NCBI GenBank assembly: GCA_017458065.1
Contig: JAFTGD010000059.1
Location: 1-64,000 of the forward strand
DNA length: 64,000 nt
Reading direction: 5' to 3'
DNA from: Oscillospiraceae bacterium
GTDB taxonomy: Bacteria > Bacillota > Clostridia > Oscillospirales > Oscillospiraceae
Each line of letters opens with the position of its first letter. The first letter of the stretch is position 1. Made by a program: the position numbers and the translations under genes. Below the pieces are notes generated by a model that was not told the DNA's origin, searched no databases, and saw only the letters and a list, made by a program, of their open reading frames with translations. Positions 1 through 8,682 of this stretch are shown in pieces.

Positions 1-1
1 A

Positions 2-346
2 TCCAAGCTTGGAGAAGCCCTGACATATACTCATAATCAGAAGCCTTTCATCATGAATTACCTTCTTGACGGACATCTGGAAGCAAGCAACAATCTTGCC
101 GAGCGCAGTATCAAGCCATTTGTGATTGACAGAAAGAACTTCCTGTTCGCAAATACACCGGCAGGGGCTGAGGCCAGTGCCATTACTTTCAGCATCATAG
201 AGACTGCCAAAGCGAACGGGCTGGATCCGTTCAGATATCTGACCTACATCTTTAAAACAGCTCCTGGGCTGGATCAATCTCAGCCTGATTGGGCCACGCC
301 GCTCCTCCCATGGAATGCTCCAGATGACTGCAGCGTTCCATCCTGA
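2..346 (+). CDS. IS66-family transposase, C-terminal part (cut by window edge)
   Basis: The reading frame is open from the left edge (base 2) and ends at 346, so only the last 114 residues are visible; the first internal Met is at base 53. The segment with NNLAERSIKPFVIDRKNFLF, followed by a GAEASA stretch, is the hallmark C-terminal end of the IS66 (TnpC) DDE transposase, and the Glu in NNLAER is the third catalytic acid. The TnpA and TnpB helper genes would lie to the left, outside the window. A terminator and an IS66-type terminal inverted repeat follow directly, so this is the right-hand end of an IS66 element. Whether the rest of the element is intact cannot be seen. Confidence 0.88.
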   Translation, partial: SKLGEALTYTHNQKPFIMNYLLDGHLEASNNLAERSIKPFVIDRKNFLFANTPAGAEASAITFSIIETAKANGLDPFRYLTYIFKTAPGLDQSQPDWATPLLPWNAPDDCSVPS

Positions 347-365
347 ATGCAAATTTGTTCTCTCA

Positions 366-389
366 GGTCGCCTCACGGCGGCCTTTTTC
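366..389 (+). terminator. Terminator after the IS66 transposase
   Basis: GGTCGCC and GGCGGCC form a stem around a TCAC loop and are followed by a run of T. It sits 20 bases after the transposase stop and inside the element end. Confidence 0.65.
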
Positions 390-398
390 TTTGTCAAG

Positions 399-421
399 AC
401 GCCCTCAGAGTTTACGCTTAC
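399..421 (+). repeat. IS66 right terminal inverted repeat
   Basis: Read on the minus strand from base 421 the sequence begins GTAAGCGTAAACTCTGAGGG, which matches the usual IS66-family end (GTAAGCG...). It marks the element boundary near base 421. The left partner lies outside the window, so the flanking target duplication cannot be checked. Confidence 0.7.
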
Positions 422-433
422 GTTAAAAGCGCC

Positions 434-478
434 AAAAAACAGGCCATCCCTCAATCATGATTCGGGAGATGGCCTGTT
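434..478 (-). terminator. Terminator of the SLH-protein gene
   Basis: A perfect AACAGGCCATC/GATGGCCTGTT stem, followed on the minus strand by a T run, lies about 33 bases after the stop codon of the SLH gene. The stem is symmetrical, so it may also stop rightward transcription from the IS66 end. Confidence 0.8.
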
Positions 479-510
479 TATGAGCTTATGGGATTTATCC
501 CTGTCCTTTC

Positions 511-3500
511 TCAGTTCATCGCCCTGTACAGGAAAGTCATACACTGGGCTCTCGTACAGGAATTGTACGGGGAGAAAGTGGTCGTACTGGTACCTGATGT
601 AATACCCTTCGACACTGCCCACAGAACAGCGTTGAAGAAGTAGTCGCTCGATGACACATCCGTAAACGGGTTGGCGCCGGATACAACAGGAGATCCGTTG
701 GCCTTCCACAGGAAGGTCATACACTGGGCTCTTGTGCAGGAATTGTACGGGGAGAAGGTGGTCGCACTGGTACCTGATGTAATACCCTTCGACACTGCCC
801 ACAGAACAGCGTTGAAGAAGTAGTCGCTCGATGACACATCCGTAAACGGGTTGGCGCCGGATACAACAGGAGATCCGTTGGCCTTCCACAGGAAGGTCAC
901 GATCTGGGCTCTTGTGCAGGCATTGTACGGAGAGAAGGTTGTGTCACTCGTACCTGAGGTAACACCATTCTTGTACGCCCAGTAAACTGCATTGAAATAA
1001 TAAACTGACGGATCTGCTACATCAGTGAAAATGGCGTTGATTCTTTCCGTGAGAATATAATCACTAAACCCTGTCAACACAAACTGGGCATAGTATTGAT
1101 CGCCCGCTAAATAAGTTGTCGGGAATAAGCACTCAGGCTCTCCCCCGGTTGCCGGATAATGGAGCAGCACCAGGAAGCTCGGATTGATGTCCGCGGGAAT
1201 CGGGAGATCGATCAGCACTGGCACCTTGAGATTGGAAGTGTCAACCACATTGTCCAGATCCATAGAAAAGCGTACTGCCACTGCATTGTTATACATAGAC
1301 GGTAGAACGTCTTCCTCTTTTGGTCTTTCAATGGTCAGGGTAACATCGCCATTATGGATGGTGTCGTTTAGTCCTGCGCCAGTCGCCCGGACTCCCGTAC
1401 TTAACACAGGAACATCAGTTACACTGACTTTTGTGCCGGTTCCAGCAGCAGTTTCTAGCTGACGGAGCCTACTGATCACAGAGTCATTTGTGAGCATCGC
1501 CTGCTTCAGATCCTCCGTCGGGATCTTCTGTACCTGTTCTTTGATCTCTTCTGCAGTCTTTCCGGCAGTTTTTACTTCCTCAAGCTTGGTGATGACACTC
1601 TCTGAGACCTGTCCCACGTAGGTTCCAGGACTGAGTTCTCCGTACTCGCCGTTTTGGCACTCCACAATATTACTGGAGAGTAAACGAATCTTGAAATAAT
1701 AGTATCCTTCTCCGTAGGTCTGAAGAACATTATCAAAAATAGTTACCGTTCCAGATTTCTTGTCCCAGTCTCCATAACCACCTTGACCAGATATTCCACA
1801 TTCGACTTTCGGACCATTCGCTGTCTTTGAAAAACTGAAAGTATATTCATAACCGCCCACGTAGCTATTGTCTGTTGCAATGGTAAATGTCCCTCGTTGG
1901 TTCTCTGCGCCCTCTGTGTTATCCCACGTAAGATTCGTTGCATAGCCCAGTTTTTTACTCGGTGCTGTGTAATGGAAGTTAGGGGATTTTACCGTTACAC
2001 TGTCATAATTGTTCACACCGTCACCCATAACCTTAACTGTGAAGTAGTAGTCACCGGTCTCAAGTCCATTGCCGCTGTGATCTATTAAGAATACGTCGGT
2101 TCCCTCCGTTTGGGTCCAAGAGTTGTTTCTTGAGCCACCAGTATATGTCGTAGCGTTTACCCAAGTGGATGGGTCTGCTGCATTATATACGGCGACTCTG
2201 TATCTGCCTGTGTGATCAGCCGGAAGTGTGAAACGCGTACGTCCATTTTCCGTCCAGTTCAGATTAGTTGCTGGTTCGCAGCGCGTAAGGATCTCACTCT
2301 TTTTCTCAGAAAAAGAGATCATAATGTCCGTCTCACTCGATACGTATGAGCCTCCGGCACTTGCACCGACCCTAACATTATATACACCATATACGTCGTC
2401 TTCTTTAAAGGTGTACGCCACCTTATAGAGGCCGCTTGCTTCGTCCAGCTTAGCGTTTTCCGAAAAGCTGTTCTTTGAATGTGAAACACCGGAACCATAG
2501 GTATAATTTCCGGTCTCAAAATTCTGGAACGTTACACTGACATAACTGACAGTCTCACTTGTATTCACTCGAAGTGAGATATGCACGGTATCCCCATCTG
2601 TCAGCGTCTGGTCATTTTCTTCGCATGTCACATCAGTGATGGTGGTCTTTGCATTCTCCACTCCACCAGTAAAACTGAAACTGTAACCACTATAATAGTC
2701 TCCAGAAATGTTTTCATCATTATTATATGCATAGATATAGATGGAGTTGCATCTGCCGTTTCTAAGATTTGACGAAAGAGTATACTCTCCACTCACATGT
2801 CCCGTTACTGAATCATAGCTGAGAGTATTATTCTCATTCCATTTAGACCAGCTCATTTCAATAGAGTCGACATTTCTGGAGAAATCTACAGATATATAGT
2901 TTGCGTTAAAGCCGGCAGGGATATCGAAAGAAACATGAAGTTTATCTCCCGGCTGTAATGTCTGTCCGTTTTCTTGGAATACGAAATTGGCAATCTCACT
3001 GGCAACAGGCTCCGATACGCCGCTATCCCCGCTCAAGAAAACCGATCCCGGGAAAAAACGTTGCATCACACGCATAGAACTGCTACTGTAGAATGTGTAA
3101 TAACCATATTTGTCTCTAGCATCACAACTCGTCACAAAGTACTCTCCGGGGACATTGATATCTGTAAATTGGAAAGACCCTTCATAGTAGCCTGTTTCGC
3201 TATTCTCTTCGAGGTTGATATAGCGAGAGCCGTGAGAAGAGATACCAAATTGCAGCCTGATACTTTTAACTCCGTTTGCATCAGAGCACTTTACTTTAAA
3301 ATGAACCGTATCCCCTGCTGTCACTGTTGAGCCATCCTCTTCAAGGATGAACTCTTCCAGGACGGGATAGTCCATATTGCTTACGCCATCCGGGAAGAAG
3401 AACATCTCATCTTCGGGTGCCATCGAGGCATCAAAACCGTGAAACATGCCTTCTTCAACTTCAATTTCCCAGCTTTCAGGTGTCGCTACCTGCATGACTT

Positions 3501-3819
3501 CTTCCGGTTCAACTTCTACTGGGGCGCTATCCTCTATGACCGCCGAAACTGTCTCTACAACCATCAGAGCTGTTTCTTCTGATGGCGCTTCTACAGCTTC
3601 CATTTCCTCTTCCGGAGCCATCTCTTCGACCGCCGGAGCCAATTCCTCTTCTATTAATTCAGTCAGTTCATTGACTTCCGTTGCATCCTCCGAAATTGCC
3701 TCTATCTCAGGTGCAGTTGATTCTGTCTCTGCCTCGGCAAACACTGATACCGGAAACAGGCTGATACACATCAGCATGGACAGAAGCAGACAAAAAACCT
3801 GTCTTCCTCTCCTTGTCAT
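511..3819 (-). CDS. Secreted S-layer-homology protein with Ig-like repeats
   Basis: A 1102-residue exported protein. Residues 1-28 are a signal peptide (RRGRQ, hydrophobic core, then VFAEA). Residues 29-120 are very acidic and Glu/Ala-rich. A long stretch of beta-rich, Tyr/Ser/Gly-rich modules follows (about 150-720; repeated VxFTITDVxxxENxxTLxxGDTVHxS-type starts), then a helical linker and a ZU5-like beta region (about 730-910). Three SLH domains (about 920-1102; FTDV...YFFNAV.WA...GITSGTS..TFSPYN.CTRAQ) would bind pyruvylated secondary cell-wall polymer. The start has GGAGG eight bases upstream. SLH units 2 and 3 are nearly identical in DNA. No enzyme motif is visible; an adhesin or structural surface role is inferred. 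Confidence 0.85.
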   Translation of the reverse strand: MTRRGRQVFCLLLSMLMCISLFPVSVFAEAETESTAPEIEAISEDATEVNELTELIEEELAPAVEEMAPEEEMEAVEAPSEETALMVVETVSAVIEDSAPVEVEPEEVMQVATPESWEIEVEEGMFHGFDASMAPEDEMFFFPDGVSNMDYPVLEEFILEEDGSTVTAGDTVHFKVKCSDANGVKSIRLQFGISSHGSRYINLEENSETGYYEGSFQFTDINVPGEYFVTSCDARDKYGYYTFYSSSSMRVMQRFFPGSVFLSGDSGVSEPVASEIANFVFQENGQTLQPGDKLHVSFDIPAGFNANYISVDFSRNVDSIEMSWSKWNENNTLSYDSVTGHVSGEYTLSSNLRNGRCNSIYIYAYNNDENISGDYYSGYSFSFTGGVENAKTTITDVTCEENDQTLTDGDTVHISLRVNTSETVSYVSVTFQNFETGNYTYGSGVSHSKNSFSENAKLDEASGLYKVAYTFKEDDVYGVYNVRVGASAGGSYVSSETDIMISFSEKKSEILTRCEPATNLNWTENGRTRFTLPADHTGRYRVAVYNAADPSTWVNATTYTGGSRNNSWTQTEGTDVFLIDHSGNGLETGDYYFTVKVMGDGVNNYDSVTVKSPNFHYTAPSKKLGYATNLTWDNTEGAENQRGTFTIATDNSYVGGYEYTFSFSKTANGPKVECGISGQGGYGDWDKKSGTVTIFDNVLQTYGEGYYYFKIRLLSSNIVECQNGEYGELSPGTYVGQVSESVITKLEEVKTAGKTAEEIKEQVQKIPTEDLKQAMLTNDSVISRLRQLETAAGTGTKVSVTDVPVLSTGVRATGAGLNDTIHNGDVTLTIERPKEEDVLPSMYNNAVAVRFSMDLDNVVDTSNLKVPVLIDLPIPADINPSFLVLLHYPATGGEPECLFPTTYLAGDQYYAQFVLTGFSDYILTERINAIFTDVADPSVYYFNAVYWAYKNGVTSGTSDTTFSPYNACTRAQIVTFLWKANGSPVVSGANPFTDVSSSDYFFNAVLWAVSKGITSGTSATTFSPYNSCTRAQCMTFLWKANGSPVVSGANPFTDVSSSDYFFNAVLWAVSKGITSGTSTTTFSPYNSCTRAQCMTFLYRAMN
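541..900. repeat. 180-bp tandem duplication encoding SLH units 2 and 3
   Basis: Bases 541-720 and 721-900 are two copies of a 180-bp (60-codon) unit. Bases 601-719 and 781-899 are identical; only four substitutions are seen in the first 60 bases of each copy. The third, upstream SLH unit is clearly more diverged, so this is a recent in-frame duplication. Confidence 0.95.
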
Positions 3820-3867
3820 GGGTTTTTTACCTCCGATTATGTTTTTTGGTTTATTTGTTCCCTTTTT

Positions 3868-3934
3868 ATTTTACCATATTTCTGTACTTCGTGCAAGTTT
3901 TTTGCAGTCTACTTATAAACTACGTATGTGTCAA
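3868..3934 (-). promoter_or_regulatory. Two candidate promoters for the SLH gene
   Basis: On the minus strand two sigma-70-type pairs each have a 17-base spacer: TTGACA (3929-3934) with TAGACT (3906-3911), and TTGCAC (3891-3896) with TAAAAT (3868-3873). Either would give a leader ahead of the GGAGG ribosome site. Which is used cannot be told from sequence. Confidence 0.5.
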
Positions 3935-4094
3935 GTAAACGTTGGCAAGATTCTATCCTATCAAAAATGATGGACATCTTGTGTGGAAAAAGGAGCCAGA
4001 TGTTACGCCGGTCTTGACAGCCTGCGTTGCGGGCGGCTGCCGGACTCATGTCGGATTAACTGTTATATGGGCTCACCAAGCTCAGATATTATAG

Positions 4095-4446
4095 TCATAT
4101 CGGAAGTGCGGAAAAATGGCTGAAGGTAGCGATCGTACGAAGGACTTCGCTGTAGTTGGTTGTAGAGATATTGTGCCGGTGTTCGTAGCCTGAGCCCTCC
4201 GTTTCTGGCATCTTCGATGCGGAGATCGAAGTCCCCTCATCAATCCATTCTTCTTCCTTTTTTGGGTTCCGGGACTGCAGGCAGAGGAGCGAAAAGATTT
4301 TCTAATCCCGTTGTATGATGCGCGCAAAGAATTCTCGCCAAGTGATTTCCACCGCGGATGCTCCAGCAGGCGCGGCGTCCTTTCATCCGATTGCCAATCA
4401 GGGTAAAAACATTGCTTTCCATACTTCCGAGTACAACGTTCGCCAA
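4095..4446 (-). pseudogene. Frameshifted remnant of an ISLre2/UPF0236-like transposase
   Basis: Reading from 4446, one frame gives a 60-residue piece containing SMESNVFTLIGNRMKGRRAC and WSIRGGNHLARIL. This resembles the C-terminal part of ISLre2 (UPF0236) transposases. Around base 4260 that frame hits stops, but a neighbouring frame continues sensibly (EEEWIDEGTSISASKMPET) to a TGA at 4095-4097. So a single-base indel splits it. An in-frame stop lies directly upstream of 4446, so the N-terminal part is lost. The family name is tentative; that it is a decayed transposase is more secure. Confidence 0.6.
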
Positions 4447-4572
4447 TTAACTGGACTTTTTGGAGTCATCTGCACCCATGGTGGGTGAGAATAATTAACA
4501 ACGGAATATAGAAAAGCCACTGCGAATCTCCTAATATACTGAGTTGCGACACAACAGCGAAGGAGAAGGGCA

Positions 4573-4947
4573 ATGGCTTCGCTACGGGAAGATGATGATG
4601 TCCTCTATGGTGACTCAGGCTATCTTGGAATCGCCCAACGAATAGCAGAGTCTGATAATGAACAGCTGAAGTCTATGGCGCTTCGTATTGCCAAAAGGCC
4701 GAGTAGTCTGAAAACGACAGATGTATTCAAAGGTTTCAACTGGGATAAGTTCATTGAGCACCAGAAATCATCTATTCGTTGTAAGGTGGAACACGCTTTC
4801 CTGATTGTGAAACGTGACTTCGGTTACAGGAAGGTAGCTTATAAAGGCCTCAAGAAGAATCTGAATCGGTTCCATATGCTCTTTGCCTGCGCAAATCTAC
4901 TCATGCTGATTCGCGGAGGACGTACCGAGCAGTTCTGTACTGCATGA
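4573..4947 (+). pseudogene. IS5-family transposase, internally deleted (C-terminal half)
   Basis: The 124 residues carry the second half of an IS5-type DDE domain: DDDVLYGDSGYLG (the central Asp motif) and CKVEHAFLIVKRDFGYRKV (the Glu/YREK-like motif), ending near the normal C-terminus. A complete IS5 transposase would have roughly 200 more residues before this. Instead an ATG with a good GGAGAAGG ribosome site sits directly ahead, as if the original start region was joined to the C-terminal half by an internal deletion. It cannot encode an active transposase. The flanks 4447-4572 and 4948-5167 show no other gene. Confidence 0.75.
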
Positions 4948-5167
4948 ACGCGGGCATATTGCGCCCTTTTCCGGGACCCCCCCGGAAAACAGATGAACAC
5001 AGGACCAAATATCGTCCCAACAACCACTATTTTACAGTAGCAACCGCAGAATCTGCGAAGAATATACGTCTGAGACAAAAAGGGTTAGTACTGACATCTT
5101 TTGTTCAGCGATTCCTAAAACAAGACAAATCAAGTTCGTTTACATAATTATATTCTGTATCAATTAG

Positions 5168-7369
5168 TTACAGGTGCAGAACTCTCTCCTTGATCTCCTG
5201 GGTCCTGCCCTGGTTCCAGAACTGAGTACCGATATACCCGCAGGTGCGGCGGGCGACGTTCATCTTGTTCTGATCCCGGTTTCCGCAGTTGGGGCAGACC
5301 CAGACCAGCTTTCCGTCGTCCTCCTGGATGTCGATCTCACCGTCATATCCGCAGACTTGGCAGTAATCGCTCTTGGTATTGAGCTCGGCGTACATGATGT
5401 TGTCATAGATGAAACGCATCACCGCCAGAACAGCCTCAAGGTTGTCCTGCATGTCCGGCACCTCAACATAGCTGATCGCACCGCCGGGAGAAAGCGCCTG
5501 GAACTTAGCTTCGATCCGCAGCTTCTCAAAAGCGTCAATCGGTTCGGTGACATGGATATGATAGCTGTTGGTGATATACCCCCTGTCCGTGATATTCTCG
5601 ATCACACCGAAGCGCTTCTGCAGGCACTTTGCAAACTTGTATGTGGTGCTCTCCAGCGGAGTGCCATAGATGGAATAATCAATATTCTCCGCTGCCTTCC
5701 ACTTGGCGGTGTATTCATTCAGCTTGTTCATGATCTCGAGGCCGAGCGCTTCTCCCTCCGGCTCTGTGAGTTTTTTCCCGTTGAGAGAATAGACGCATTC
5801 CCAGAGCCCGGCATAGCCCAGACTGATCGTGCTGTAGCCGTTATAGAGGAGGCGGTCGATGGTCTCCCCTTTCTCCAGTCTGGCCAGAGCACCGTACTGC
5901 CAGAGAATTGGTGCGACATCGGACAGGGTTCCAAGCAGGCGCTCATGCCGGCAGCGGAGTGCCCGGTGGCAGAGCTCCATCCGCTCATCAAAAATTTCCC
6001 AGAACCGATCGATGTCTCCGTCGGCTGAGAGGCCGATATCCACAAGGTTCACCGTCACAACACCCTGATTGAACCGGCCGTAGTACTTGTGCTGTCCTTC
6101 GACATAGTTTTTCGCGTTGGCGACATTGCCGACTCCGGCTTCGGTAAAGCGGTCCGGCGTCAGGAAGCTGCGGCAGCCCATGCAGGTATAAACGTCGCCT
6201 TTCTTCAGCTCCTTCATGATCTTTTCGGAAATATAATCCGGGACCATGCGTTTGGCTGTGCACTTGGCTGCCAGCTTGGTCAGTTCAAAGTATCTGCTTC
6301 CCTCTTCGACATTGTCCTCTTCCAGAACGTAGATCAGCTTCGGGAAAGCAGGCGTGACCCAGACGCCCTTCTCGTTCTTGACCCCTTCGTAGCGCTGTAG
6401 CAGCACTTCCTCTATGATCAGGGCGAGATCGGCCTTTTCCTGTTCGTTCTTCGCCTCGTTGAGATACATATAAACCGTGACGAAGGGCGCCTGGCCATTG
6501 GTTGTCAGGAGCGTCACGACCTGATACTGGATGGTCTGGACACCGCGTTTGATCTCCGCGCGCAGCATGCGTTCGGTCAGCTTCTGTTTGGCTTCTTCCG
6601 TCATTTGTACGCCGGAAAGCTCGCACTCCTCTTCTAGTTCACGGCGCAGCTTCTTCCTGCTGACTTCCACAAAAGGCGCCAGATGAGCGAGAGAAATCGA
6701 CTGTCCCCCGTATTGATTGGACGCCACCTGGGCAATGATCTGTGTTGCGATGTTGCAGGCGGTGGAAAAACTGTGAGGCTTTTCGATCAAAGTCCCGGTG
6801 ATTACGGTACCGTTTTGCAGCATGTCTTCCAGGTTCACCAGGTCGCAGTTATGCATATGCTGGGCATAGTAATCCATATCGTGGAAGTGGATGATCCCTT
6901 CGTTATGGGCCTCGACGATATCCGCGGACAGCAGAAGCCGCTCGCTGATGTCCTTGGAGACCTCTCCGGCCATATAGTCGCGCTGGGTGGAATTAATGAC
7001 CGGGTTCTTGTTGGAGTTCTCCTGCTTGGCCTCTTCATTGGCACATTCGATGAGGCTGAGGATCTTCTTATCCGTCGTGTTGGATTGGCGCACCAGGGCA
7101 CGGGTATAGCGGTACGTGATATAGCGCTTGGCAACCTCATATGCCCCGTGGGACATCAGCTGGCGCTCGACCATGTCCTGAACTTCCTCGACGCCGGGTG
7201 CGCGGCCAAGGCAGGCACAGGATGCCGTGACCGCATCCGTCATATTCTGAATCGCCTCTTCGGTGACGCGTTCCGACGGGTCTGACGCAAAGTTGGCCTT
7301 CCGGATGGCATTCGCGATTTTATCTCTGTCAAACTCCGCTTCAGAGCTGTTTCTCTTAATGATTTTCAT
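5168..7369 (-). CDS. nrdD: Anaerobic (class III) ribonucleoside-triphosphate reductase
   Basis: Makes deoxynucleotides from ribonucleoside triphosphates without oxygen, using a glycyl radical. The 733 residues hold an N-terminal ATP-cone (about 1-90, starting MKIIKRNSSE; allosteric site), the barrel domain with its cysteines, a C-terminal zinc site (CQVCGYDGE ... CPNCGN) and the radical motif RRTCGY near residue 711. A start at 7369 is preferred over the upstream ATG of the same frame because GGAG lies nine bases before it. The activase gene nrdG, often adjacent in other bacteria, is not next to it. A probable NrdR site overlaps its promoter. The neighbour thiI is separately terminated, so nrdD is probably its own transcription unit. 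Confidence 0.96.
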   Translation of the reverse strand: MKIIKRNSSEAEFDRDKIANAIRKANFASDPSERVTEEAIQNMTDAVTASCACLGRAPGVEEVQDMVERQLMSHGAYEVAKRYITYRYTRALVRQSNTTDKKILSLIECANEEAKQENSNKNPVINSTQRDYMAGEVSKDISERLLLSADIVEAHNEGIIHFHDMDYYAQHMHNCDLVNLEDMLQNGTVITGTLIEKPHSFSTACNIATQIIAQVASNQYGGQSISLAHLAPFVEVSRKKLRRELEEECELSGVQMTEEAKQKLTERMLRAEIKRGVQTIQYQVVTLLTTNGQAPFVTVYMYLNEAKNEQEKADLALIIEEVLLQRYEGVKNEKGVWVTPAFPKLIYVLEEDNVEEGSRYFELTKLAAKCTAKRMVPDYISEKIMKELKKGDVYTCMGCRSFLTPDRFTEAGVGNVANAKNYVEGQHKYYGRFNQGVVTVNLVDIGLSADGDIDRFWEIFDERMELCHRALRCRHERLLGTLSDVAPILWQYGALARLEKGETIDRLLYNGYSTISLGYAGLWECVYSLNGKKLTEPEGEALGLEIMNKLNEYTAKWKAAENIDYSIYGTPLESTTYKFAKCLQKRFGVIENITDRGYITNSYHIHVTEPIDAFEKLRIEAKFQALSPGGAISYVEVPDMQDNLEAVLAVMRFIYDNIMYAELNTKSDYCQVCGYDGEIDIQEDDGKLVWVCPNCGNRDQNKMNVARRTCGYIGTQFWNQGRTQEIKERVLHL

Positions 7370-7407
7370 GATAATTATCTCCGTTTTTTTGAACACAGAA
7401 GTAAAAA

Positions 7408-7436
7408 CCTGCACAGCATTTTGTTGCATGTGCAGG
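7408..7436 (-). terminator. Hairpin plus T run between thiI and nrdD
   Basis: CCTGCACA and TGTGCAGG form an 8-bp stem followed on the minus strand by TTTTTAC. It lies about 80 bases after thiI and fits as that operon's terminator. It sits at the very start of the predicted nrdD leader, so it is probably not an nrdD attenuator. Confidence 0.6.
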
Positions 7437-7440
7437 GGTT

Positions 7441-7469
7441 AAGATACCATATCTTGTGTTTTTTGTAAA
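7441..7469 (-). promoter_or_regulatory. nrdD promoter with overlapping NrdR-box candidate
   Basis: Minus-strand TTTACA (7464-7469) and TATCTT (7441-7446) are separated by 17 bases. Bases 7444-7459 read ACACAAGATATGGTAT on the minus strand, matching 13 of 16 positions of the NrdR consensus acaCwATATATwGtgT as I recall it. The box covers the spacer and part of the -10, where a repressor would block polymerase. A clear second box at the usual helical spacing was not found. Confidence 0.6.
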
Positions 7470-7515
7470 GGAATATCTTTTTTCTCTTTTCTGTTACCTT
7501 TTGTTTCCGGCGCGG

Positions 7516-8682
7516 TCAAAGCCGGATCTGTTCGATGCCCTTCAGCGCTTCGGCGACCAGCTCTTCAACAGCCAGCGCCGCTTCGGCGCGCTCCACTTCT
7601 TCCAGCTTCGGATGCGTACGGGGATGGCGGGGCGTGAAGACCGTGCAGCAGTCCTCATACGGGAGGATCGACGTCTCAAACGTCCCGATTTTCCGCGCAA
7701 AACGTACGATTTCTTCCTTGTCCATGCCGACCAGCGGCTGGAGGACGGGAAGCGATATGACCGCCTGGGTAGAAGCCATTGCCTCCATGGTCTGGCTCGC
7801 GACCTGCCCGAGATTCTCTCCGGTGACGATGGCTCTGGCGCCTGTGCGGTTCGCGATCTCCTGCGCAATGCGCATCATGAAACGCCGCATGATCAGCGTA
7901 AAATATTCCTCCGGGCATTTGTCCCGGATCTCTTCCTGGATGTGGGTAAAAGGCACCACTTCCAGCGTCATGGCTCCGCAATATGCCGTCAGTATTTTTC
8001 CAAGCTCGATGACTTTTTCCTTTGCCTGCTGCGACGTATACGGGAAGGAGAAGAAGTGGACAGGGATCAGGCGTACACCGCGTTTTGCGATCATATAGGT
8101 CGAAACCGGGCTGTCGATCCCTCCGGAGAGCAGCGAAACCGCAATGCCGTTGGATCCCACCGGCATGCCTCCCGCGCCGTCAACCGGCTGCGCATGCACA
8201 TAGGCCGCCAGATCACGGACTTCCACATTGACCGTGAGTTCCGGGTTGTGGACATCAACCACACAGTTGGGATAAGCTTCCGCCAGTTCACCGCCGACAT
8301 ACTGACTCAGCTGGATGCTGGTCATGGGGAAGCGCTTGTCGCTCCGTTTGGACTCCACCTTGAAGCTTTTTGCCCGCAGCATGTCTTCCCGCAGGCACTC
8401 GATGGCCAGTTTGGCGATTGCGTCCTTGTCCTTTTCGCAGGCAGACGCCCGGCTGATCTTTACGATACCGAATACATCCTGCACCGCTTCAAACGCAGCG
8501 TCCATATCCGCGTTCTCATCGAGCGGCTCGACATAGACTGTGGACTGCAGGCAGCTTACCTGAAAATTGCCAAGGCCAATCAGCCTTCTGCGCACATTGC
8601 CCACAAGCTTGGCTTCAAAGCTTCTCCGATTGAGGCCTTTGAGCACGATTTCACCGAGTTTTAAAAGAAGAATATCGTTCAT
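7516..8682 (-). CDS. thiI: tRNA 4-thiouridine synthase / thiamine sulfur protein ThiI
   Basis: Adenylates and thiolates U8 of tRNA, and in many bacteria also supplies sulfur for the thiamine thiazole. The 388-residue protein has an N-terminal ferredoxin-like/THUMP part (about 1-165, with KSFKVESKRSDK typical of THUMP) and a PP-loop ATPase with SGGIDSP at 186-192, plus a C-terminal PYEDCCTVFTPRHP motif containing conserved cysteines. It is the short form without a rhodanese domain, as is usual in Firmicutes. No cysteine desulfurase gene is adjacent. Its ATG overlaps the TGA of the upstream membrane glycosyltransferase gene. Confidence 0.95.
   Translation of the reverse strand: MNDILLLKLGEIVLKGLNRRSFEAKLVGNVRRRLIGLGNFQVSCLQSTVYVEPLDENADMDAAFEAVQDVFGIVKISRASACEKDKDAIAKLAIECLREDMLRAKSFKVESKRSDKRFPMTSIQLSQYVGGELAEAYPNCVVDVHNPELTVNVEVRDLAAYVHAQPVDGAGGMPVGSNGIAVSLLSGGIDSPVSTYMIAKRGVRLIPVHFFSFPYTSQQAKEKVIELGKILTAYCGAMTLEVVPFTHIQEEIRDKCPEEYFTLIMRRFMMRIAQEIANRTGARAIVTGENLGQVASQTMEAMASTQAVISLPVLQPLVGMDKEEIVRFARKIGTFETSILPYEDCCTVFTPRHPRTHPKLEEVERAEAALAVEELVAEALKGIEQIRL

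Noticed and set aside
455-889. 144-codon minus-strand ORF over the SLH repeat
   Set aside because: It is an off-frame reading of the 180-bp duplicated DNA within the SLH gene, which explains its internal repeat.
7408-7436. Hairpin considered as an nrdD attenuator or riboswitch
   Set aside because: The predicted RNA start lies inside the stem, so the full hairpin would not be in the nrdD transcript; it fits better as the thiI terminator.
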